Below the pieces are notes generated by a model. The model did no database searches, was not told the origin of the DNA, and worked only from the letters and a program-made list of their open reading frames with translations. Shown piece by piece: positions 36,984 through 42,156 of a stretch of 42,156 nt of DNA; positions within the stretch are counted from its first letter, which is position 1; the number at the start of each line of letters is the position of its first letter. The stretch lies in NCBI RefSeq assembly GCF_003711395.1, contig NZ_PJRJ01000024.1, positions 1-42,156 of the forward strand, in the 5' to 3' direction. A program made the translations under genes and the position numbers. The DNA comes from Acinetobacter sp. B51(2017). GTDB taxonomy: Bacteria > Pseudomonadota > Gammaproteobacteria > Pseudomonadales > Moraxellaceae.

Positions 36984-37451
36984 ATGCGTAAATGTGCCAA
37001 ACTCTTAGCGAAAAACCATTATTGTATTAGTTTTATTGAAAGTGCCACCTGTGGTTATCTAGCATATCGCTTTGGTTTAACCCCGCAGTCGGGAAAAATA
37101 TTGGTGGGTGGTTTAGTCTGCTATGATTTAAAAGTTAAAAAGAATGTCTTGGGTGTGCCACATAAATTAGTCAAAAAACATAGTCCTGAATCCTTAGCCG
37201 TTACCGAAGCCTTAGCACGACGCGCTCCAAAGCTTTTTGCTTGTGACATTTATGTGGCATGTACAGGTTTACTCAAAAGAGGCGGTAGTGAAACCAAAGA
37301 TAAACCTGTAGGTACCTTTTTTTATAGTATTTTATATCAAAATAAGATCTATAATCAGCGCTGTTACTGTACAGGAACACATCAAGAAAAATTAGACAAA
37401 GTGTTAAAAAAAATCTGTAAAACTCTCATTAAATTAATTAAAAAGCATTAG
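36984..37451 (+). CDS. Stand-alone CinA C-terminal (PncC-like) protein, divergent
   Basis: This 155-residue protein matches the nicotinamide-nucleotide amidase domain: SFIESATCGYLAYRFG, SGKILVGGLVCYDLKVKKNVLGVP, VACTGLLKRGGSETKDKPVGTFFYSI. The usual ESATGG is ESATCG here, and the GP of the TGxxGP loop is missing. The protein is also very lysine-rich with a basic tail, so activity is not certain. The start at 36984 is fixed by AAGGAG eight bases upstream. PncC-type enzymes deamidate NMN in NAD recycling. Its stop overlaps the convergent small gene by four bases. Confidence 0.8.
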   Translation: MRKCAKLLAKNHYCISFIESATCGYLAYRFGLTPQSGKILVGGLVCYDLKVKKNVLGVPHKLVKKHSPESLAVTEALARRAPKLFACDIYVACTGLLKRGGSETKDKPVGTFFYSILYQNKIYNQRCYCTGTHQEKLDKVLKKICKTLIKLIKKH

Positions 37452-37648
37452 CGCAAGCGCTGTAAAGCTCGTTGCCGTTTGATTAAACCCAGCACCTGTT
37501 TACGGGCATTAATTTGTTCTTCACTAAAAGGTAAAACCTTTTGTAGCTGTACTATGCTTTGGTTGACATGCTCAATTAAGTAACAATCTTGCTCTACACT
37601 CCATGTCGCTGTAAGCGCCAGTGCAGCATGTCGTTTTAGACGCTTCAT
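37448..37648 (-). CDS. Small uncharacterised basic protein
   Basis: This 66-residue protein (MKRLKRHAALALTATWSVEQD and an Arg/Lys-rich end) has no recognised family. A GAG about eight bases before the ATG could serve as ribosome binding site. The minus-strand TTGACA at 37758-37763 is a good -35 element for it, though the matching -10 is ambiguous. The 4-bp tail-to-tail overlap with the CinA-like gene is typical of real compact genes. It is probably real. Confidence 0.5.
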   Translation of the reverse strand: MKRLKRHAALALTATWSVEQDCYLIEHVNQSIVQLQKVLPFSEEQINARKQVLGLIKRQRALQRLR

Positions 37649-38165
37649 GAATCATCTCGATTTTTTCTTCTAGCATAAAATAGAATCTATGCAAAAATTT
37701 CAGACCAATGGCAAGCGAAAAAGCACAAGCATAGAATCGTAACAAGGTAACAGGGGTGTCAATTCATCTATGCTAGTGCAAGATTATTATTGATAGTAAT
37801 CCCGACAAAATCAATCAAGATTACCAATTCACTGAAGATACTTTAAATAAACTTACAAATTGTGTGAAAAATAAGCTAATTTTACTGTTTTAGATCAATT
37901 AAATGTGCTGAATTTAACATTATGTAGTACATCTACATATATTGCATAAATTTAACTTAAAACAATGAATCATATAAACATAAGCTAAACAATGATCACT
38001 ATTGTAATCATTTATTTAGGTAGGTTTTTTTAAAAAAATATACATAGACACTAGGCAAAGCTGATAAAAATTGCACAATAGCAGTATATTAAATATACTC
38101 ATTATCAATTAAAAATAAGCGTATTTGATAACAATACTATAGTCGCTGATCTAGGATAGACCACC
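37649..38165. other. Intergenic region with leader-element copy
   Basis: About 520 AT-rich bases with no supportable gene. The left part carries the 17-base element shared with the ata leader and an enclosing 8-bp dyad (AGCATAGA 37728-37735, TCTATGCT 37767-37774). The right part has an aatgat/atcatt dyad near 37991-38012 and presumably the promoter of the thioesterase gene. Confidence 0.5.
37741..37757 (+). repeat. 17-base leader element, copy 2 (no adhesin gene behind it)
   Basis: AACAAGGTAACAGGGGT, identical to the ribosome-binding leader of ata at 16113-16129. The sequence diverges immediately after it, and no ESPR-type start follows. Preceding bases (37681 on) keep TAGAATCTA, CAAAA and CAGACCA in the same order as the ata leader. 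Confidence 0.75.
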
Positions 38166-38588
38166 ATGCCTTTAACACAAATTTTAAGCGTTAGCCGTCC
38201 CATTGCTTGGGGCGAAATGGATGCCTTTGGACATTTAAATAACGTACATTATTTTCGATATATTGAAGATGCACGCATTGCCTTTTTAGATGCATTGAAT
38301 TTCTTTGAGTATCCTCTATATAGTGTGATTTTAAAAAATGAATGCAGCTATAAACAACCTGTTTTTTATCCAGATACGTTGACCACCAAAGCCTTAGTCA
38401 CTCAGGTGGGACAAACAAGCTTTGTCATGCAATATGATATCTATAGCCAAGCACAAAATTGTTGCGTTGCTACAGCCAACAGTGTAATTGTGTTGGTTTG
38501 CAAAGATAGCTTTGCCAAACAGCAGCTTCCGCCTGAGATGAAAGCTGCGTTACTACGTTATATGCAGCATAGTGAGCAAGCGGCCTAA
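38166..38588 (+). CDS. Acyl-CoA thioesterase, 4HBT/FadM-type hotdog protein
   Basis: This 140-residue single hotdog domain has the 4-hydroxybenzoyl-CoA thioesterase active-site motif (WGEMDAFGHLNNVHYFRYIEDAR, catalytic Asp in MDAFGH). It is related to FadM/YbgC, which cleave long-chain acyl-CoA. The ATG at 38166 has AGGA 11 bases upstream. It is convergent with the fadD-type gene and separated from it by a terminator. The acyl substrate is not predictable. Confidence 0.82.
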   Translation: MPLTQILSVSRPIAWGEMDAFGHLNNVHYFRYIEDARIAFLDALNFFEYPLYSVILKNECSYKQPVFYPDTLTTKALVTQVGQTSFVMQYDIYSQAQNCCVATANSVIVLVCKDSFAKQQLPPEMKAALLRYMQHSEQAA

Positions 38589-38610
38589 AAAAGCCATCTT
38601 AAGATGGCTT
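38587..38610 (-). terminator. Terminator of the fadD-type gene
   Basis: A perfect palindrome (aagccatctt and its complement) is followed on the minus strand by six T. It overlaps the stop of the convergent thioesterase gene. A T-tract is lacking on the plus strand. Confidence 0.85.
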
Positions 38611-38616
38611 CTACAC

Positions 38617-40302
38617 TTAAGAGACTTGGGCTAAATCATTATGATCTAAATCACGCGGTAATTCACGGCGCAATATTTTGCCGACCGCTGATTTAGGTAG
38701 CTCTTCTACAAATTGTAGATATTTGGGCACTTTATAGTTGGTTAGTTGTTGTTTTAAATAAAGCTGTACCTCCTCTTGGGTCAAACTTGGCTCTTTTCTG
38801 ACAATAAAGGCCTTTGGCACTTGGCCTGATTTTTCATCTTCAACAGCAATGACCGCACTTTCCAATATTTTAGGATGCAAGGACAAGACATATTCAATCT
38901 CATTTGGATAGACATTAAACCCAGACACCAAAATCATGTCTTTTTTACGATCTAAAATCGTAATATAGCCCTGCTCATCCATACAACCAATATCACCACT
39001 TAAGAAAAAACCATCTTGAGTAAAGACTTTTTGGGTCGCTTCTGGTTGCCGCCAATAACTTTTCATCACCTGTGGGCCACGAATCGCAATCTCACCCGCT
39101 TGATTAAAGCCCAGTGGCTGACCTTGTTCATCTAAAATTAAAATTTCTGTACCAGCAATGGGTAGACCAATCGTTTCATTAAAACGCTCACTAAGCGGTG
39201 GATTAAATGTCGCAGTTGGCGAGGTTTCCGACAAGCCATAGCCTTCATAGATATAGCGCCCAGTCACCGCATGCCAACGGTCTGCGGTAGCTTTTAAAAT
39301 TTTGGCGCCTCCGCCTGTCGTGGTTTTTAGATGACTATGATCTAAGCGAGCAAAACGAGGATGATGCGCTAAGGCATTAAATAAAGTATTCACGGCAGGA
39401 AAAACCGTAGGACGATACTGCTGATATTGATCAATTAAACTGTCTAAATCGCGTGGATTTGGAATTAAAATATTAGCAAAACCACGCGCTAAACCATAAC
39501 TAAATAAACAAATGGTAAAGCCATAAATATGATACAACGGTAAAGCACACAGCACCGACTCACCTTCTTCTGCGACTCGGTCACCAAAATGACTATTAAA
39601 GACCGTGCTGTTTTGTGCCACATTAAACAAAATATTGGCATGGGTCAGCTCAGCACCTTTAGATAAACCCGTTGTACCGCCTGTGTATTGTAAAATTACG
39701 GTATCTTGTTGTTTTTGTTGCAGGGATCTTAATACCGATCTTGGCGTATTTAAAAGAATTTCAAAGAAATCAAACGCCTGAACCTGTTGTGATAATGCAG
39801 GAATTTTGGGTTGTGATGTGCTTTGTAACACCACATCTGTTGCGGTAGTGGCAATAATATGTGTAAGCTCAGGACACTGCTGCAAATCTTGTAGTTTTTC
39901 CAAGGTCGAATTTAACGCAATCAGCACCTGTGCACCTGAATCTTGTAACTGATGATACAGTTCACGCTGCGTATACAGTGGATTGACATTCACTAAAATA
40001 TAACCCGCTCTTAAAATCGCAAAGCTGGCAATTGGATATTGAATAATATTAGGTAACATTACTGCAATTCGACTGCCAGCTGGAATACCCTGCTGTTGCA
40101 GAAAATAAGCTAATTGATGACTAAATTCATCGACTTGCCTAAAACTAAACTTTTGATTAAGAAAAATAAAGGCTGTTTTATCTGCAAATAAGCTTAATTT
40201 TTCATTGATAACCTGTGCCAAAGTTGCATCAGGATGAGGGGGGACAAACGCTGGATTAACATTCCATTTTTGATATTCAGCGATCCATGGTTGTTGTGGC
40301 AT
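38617..40302 (-). CDS. fadD: Long-chain-fatty-acid-CoA ligase (FadD type)
   Basis: This 561-residue AMP-forming ligase has the P-loop ILQYTGGTTGLSKGAELTH, the YEGYGLSETSPTATFNP motif, LSGDIGCMDEQGYITILDRKKDMILVSGFNVYPNEIE (the FadD signature) and the C-terminal PKSAVGKILRRELR lysine. AGGAG lies six bases before the ATG. It activates long-chain fatty acids for beta-oxidation or membrane lipid use. The 272-bp region to the divergent transporter gene is AT-rich and must hold both promoters. Confidence 0.9.
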   Translation of the reverse strand: MPQQPWIAEYQKWNVNPAFVPPHPDATLAQVINEKLSLFADKTAFIFLNQKFSFRQVDEFSHQLAYFLQQQGIPAGSRIAVMLPNIIQYPIASFAILRAGYILVNVNPLYTQRELYHQLQDSGAQVLIALNSTLEKLQDLQQCPELTHIIATTATDVVLQSTSQPKIPALSQQVQAFDFFEILLNTPRSVLRSLQQKQQDTVILQYTGGTTGLSKGAELTHANILFNVAQNSTVFNSHFGDRVAEEGESVLCALPLYHIYGFTICLFSYGLARGFANILIPNPRDLDSLIDQYQQYRPTVFPAVNTLFNALAHHPRFARLDHSHLKTTTGGGAKILKATADRWHAVTGRYIYEGYGLSETSPTATFNPPLSERFNETIGLPIAGTEILILDEQGQPLGFNQAGEIAIRGPQVMKSYWRQPEATQKVFTQDGFFLSGDIGCMDEQGYITILDRKKDMILVSGFNVYPNEIEYVLSLHPKILESAVIAVEDEKSGQVPKAFIVRKEPSLTQEEVQLYLKQQLTNYKVPKYLQFVEELPKSAVGKILRRELPRDLDHNDLAQVS

Positions 40303-40574
40303 GACACACTCCTGTGACCTATTCTTATAGTTTTGTATAATGAAACTTTATTTTAAATCGTCTTAAATCATAATAGATAGTTTCATGTAAAAGCAATATC
40401 AACCCTGTACACATTCGTATTTTTACATTTTTTTGAGATTATTAGGCAATTTAACCCTACAAAAGTACAAAAAATGTGCTAAACATATTATTCCGTTAAG
40501 CGGAATTTAATTCCTAAATAATTAAAATTTCAGCCCGATTCAAAAATAACAACGCGAAAAAAAGGATATGCTCA

Positions 40575-41855
40575 ATGACGGATCAAGTAGCAGAAGCATT
40601 GCCTGCCGAACAGGCCGAGGTCAAACCCAAGAAAGTATGGCTTACAGCCTTCATATTATGTTTTTTTATTTTATTAGCAGATGGAATTGATATTGCCTTT
40701 TTGGCCTATAGTTTAACCAGTTTAAAAGCTGAATTTAACCTCACCACAGTACAAGTTGGAGCAATTGGCAGTTGGAGCTTAGTCGGTGGTGTCATTGGCG
40801 GCTTGGTGGGTGGATGGGCATGTGACCGATTTGGCCGAGTTAAAGTCATTGTATTTTATATGATTTTAGCATCCACGCTATCATGCACTTTAGGCTTTGT
40901 TGATTCCTACTATCAGTTTATTATCATTCGTAGTATTGCAGCGATTGGCTTAGGCTCATTGTATATTGCCTGTAATACCTTGATGTCTGAATATGTACCC
41001 ACCAAATACCGCACCACCGTTTTAGCCACGCTTATGACAGGGTTTACCCTTGGCTCTTTATGTGCCACTTTATTAGCAGGTTGGATTATTCCAGAATATG
41101 GCTGGCGTATGCTGTATTGGATTACCATTCTTCCGATTGTACTGGCTTTTTTATTGTATTTTTTAGTACCAGAGCCAGATTCTTGGCAGCGCTCACGCGA
41201 ACTCAAACGTCAACAAACTTTAAACCCTAGCTCTCAGGTTAAAAAACAGAACCCCTATATGGTGATTTTACGTGATAAAAATCATCGTTGGATGTTTATG
41301 TTATGGATTCTAAGTGCAGGTGCACTTCAGTTTGGCTATGCAGGCTTAAGTAACTGGCTCCCTGCCTATTTAGAATCTGATTTAGGAATTAAATTTAAAG
41401 AAATGACGACCTATATGGTGGGCACGTTTTTAATCATGATTTTTGCTAAAGTGGTGGCAGGTGTACTGGCCGATCGCTTTGGACGTCGCGCTTTATTTGC
41501 TTTTGGTACGATTGGAACGGCGTTGTTTTTACCGATTGTAATTTATTTCAATACTCCAACCAATATCCTCTGGCTGATGCTCATATTTGGCTTTTTATAT
41601 GGGATGCCATTTGCGATTAATGCCACCTATATGACCGAAAGTTTCCCAACTTCCATCCGCGGTACCGCGGTGAGTGGTGCCTTTAATATTGGTCGAATTG
41701 GGGCAGTTTTTGCACCATTGACGATTGGTTATTTTGCACATGGTGGTTCGATTGGTACAGGGTTATTGGTCATGGCAGTCGCCTATTTTGTCTGTGGTGT
41801 CATTCCAGCCTTACTCATTAAAGATCGTTTATATGATCCACAAAAAGTCGATTAA
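40575..41855 (+). CDS. MFS transporter, AAHS-like (aromatic acid:H+ symporter)
   Basis: This 426-residue protein has about 12 hydrophobic segments. It has the first-helix motif LLADGIDIAFLAYSL (Asp-containing, as in PcaK/BenK/MucK: D-G-x-D), GGWACDRFGRVKV in the first MFS loop and GVLADRFGRRALF in the second. These transporters import aromatic acids or their ring-cleavage products. The protein could feed the paa pathway or the missing ben/cat branch, but its substrate is not shown. AGGA lies ten bases before the ATG. It is followed by a strong terminator. Confidence 0.85.
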   Translation: MTDQVAEALPAEQAEVKPKKVWLTAFILCFFILLADGIDIAFLAYSLTSLKAEFNLTTVQVGAIGSWSLVGGVIGGLVGGWACDRFGRVKVIVFYMILASTLSCTLGFVDSYYQFIIIRSIAAIGLGSLYIACNTLMSEYVPTKYRTTVLATLMTGFTLGSLCATLLAGWIIPEYGWRMLYWITILPIVLAFLLYFLVPEPDSWQRSRELKRQQTLNPSSQVKKQNPYMVILRDKNHRWMFMLWILSAGALQFGYAGLSNWLPAYLESDLGIKFKEMTTYMVGTFLIMIFAKVVAGVLADRFGRRALFAFGTIGTALFLPIVIYFNTPTNILWLMLIFGFLYGMPFAINATYMTESFPTSIRGTAVSGAFNIGRIGAVFAPLTIGYFAHGGSIGTGLLVMAVAYFVCGVIPALLIKDRLYDPQKVD

Positions 41856-41865
41856 TCAATGCTTT

Positions 41866-41891
41866 AAAAGACCCAGTCTTGGGTCTTTTTT
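41866..41891 (+). terminator. Terminator after the AAHS-like transporter
   Basis: The stem aaaagaccca/tgggtctttt (loop gtct) runs into six T. It starts ten bases after the stop. Confidence 0.9.
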
Positions 41892-42037
41892 GCTACCTTT
41901 ATATGGGCTATGGCTCAGTCTGATATACATTACGGTATAGGCGCGAAAAATAATTGCGATAATCTATGGGTAACAGAATTGATCTTTAACACATCCTTAT
42001 ATACACTCAATTTAAAGATGCTTAACTTGAATTGTAG

Positions 42038-42156
42038 TGGTCAACAAATATTGGACACAGTTTTAAGTTCATTTTCAGCCTGACAAGGACTGATACCATC
42101 GTTAAATCGATGAGGTCGTATCTGATTGTAGTATTCCATCAGATACAGACCAACAT
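42038..42156 (-). mobile_element. IS3-family insertion sequence, orfB-proximal end (truncated by window edge)
   Basis: The terminal inverted repeat begins TGGTCAACAAATATTGGACA at 42038 and pairs with the end at 192-209. The body of the IS runs out of the window to the right. Orientation (transposase on the minus strand) is the same as for the left copy, so the two ends bracket the window as direct repeats, if they belong to the same IS. Confidence 0.8.
42041..42156 (-). CDS. IS3-family transposase OrfB, C-terminal fragment
   Basis: The last ~38 codons read MEYYNQIRPHRFNDGISP, then CQAENELKTVSNIC and a TGA lying inside the terminal inverted repeat. YNxxRPH is the hallmark of the end of the IS3-family rve integrase domain. 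The DDE residues lie outside the window. It is incomplete only because of the window edge. Confidence 0.88.
   Translation of the reverse strand, partial: VGLYLMEYYNQIRPHRFNDGISPCQAENELKTVSNIC

Noticed and set aside
37737..37751. 15-base identity to the conserved 3' region of 16S rRNA (TCGTAACAAGGTAAC)
   Set aside because: Most of the match is explained by the 17-base element shared with the ata leader, and nothing else rRNA-like surrounds it; coincidence is more likely.
1..42156. CRISPR arrays, tRNA or rRNA genes, prophage or toxin-antitoxin modules
   Set aside because: None was seen when reading both strands; no regularly spaced repeats and no tRNA-like cloverleaf were noticed by eye.

Overview
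The window looks like a chromosomal stretch of an Acinetobacter-type gammaproteobacterium. The base composition is AT-leaning. The strongest marker is a trimeric autotransporter adhesin followed by a TpgA-like OmpA-family partner, an arrangement known from Acinetobacter Ata/AtaA. A BenM/CatM-type LysR regulator and a complete-looking phenylacetate (paa) catabolic cluster fit the same genus. The genus call is inferred from remembered protein similarity, not from a database search.

Layout. Both ends of the window lie inside IS3-family insertion sequence ends (1-209 and 42038-42156). Their transposase genes point the same way, so about 41.8 kb is bracketed by directly oriented IS ends. The left IS has cut off the 5' part of an M20-family amidohydrolase gene (211-753), which is followed by an MHS-type transporter and a LysR regulator. 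Next come a DmdB/AlkK-like acyl-CoA ligase, a membrane-anchored SNase-like nuclease, aspA with a divergent HypT-like LysR gene, an amidase-signature hydrolase and an orphan BenM/CatM-like regulator (2.2-10.7 kb). The adhesin module tpgA-ata occupies 10.9-16.1 kb. A decaying zone (16.1-17.9 kb) holds AT-rich leader DNA, a mobA pseudogene with two in-frame TGA codons and an internal deletion, and a broken mini-ORF. It ends in a possible attenuator in front of a yddG-type aromatic amino acid exporter.

The core of the window (19.1-32.4 kb) is the phenylacetate pathway. paaABCDEFGHJK, paaX and paaY lie on the minus strand, with paaZ divergent. PaaK makes phenylacetyl-CoA, PaaABCDE epoxidises it, PaaG isomerises the epoxide to an oxepin, and PaaZ opens the ring and oxidises the product. 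PaaJ, PaaF and PaaH carry out the beta-oxidation-like steps to acetyl-CoA and succinyl-CoA. PaaX represses, and PaaY is the hexapeptide-repeat thioesterase. There is no paaI between paaH and paaJ, but two hotdog-fold thioesterases lie further along (35.7 and 38.2 kb). A ravA-viaA (MoxR AAA+ ATPase / VWA) pair directly abuts paaZ.

The right part carries a PaaI-like thioesterase, a PfpI-family protein, a stand-alone divergent CinA-C/PncC-like amidase, a small uncharacterised protein, a 4HBT thioesterase, a fadD-type ligase and an AAHS-like transporter.

Nothing here is a clear new defence or mobile system. The most interesting unexplained items are non-coding: a switch-like leader before yddG, a small-RNA-like transcription unit at about 8.3 kb, and a 17-base piece of the adhesin gene's ribosome-binding leader that recurs 21 kb away with no adhesin gene behind it.
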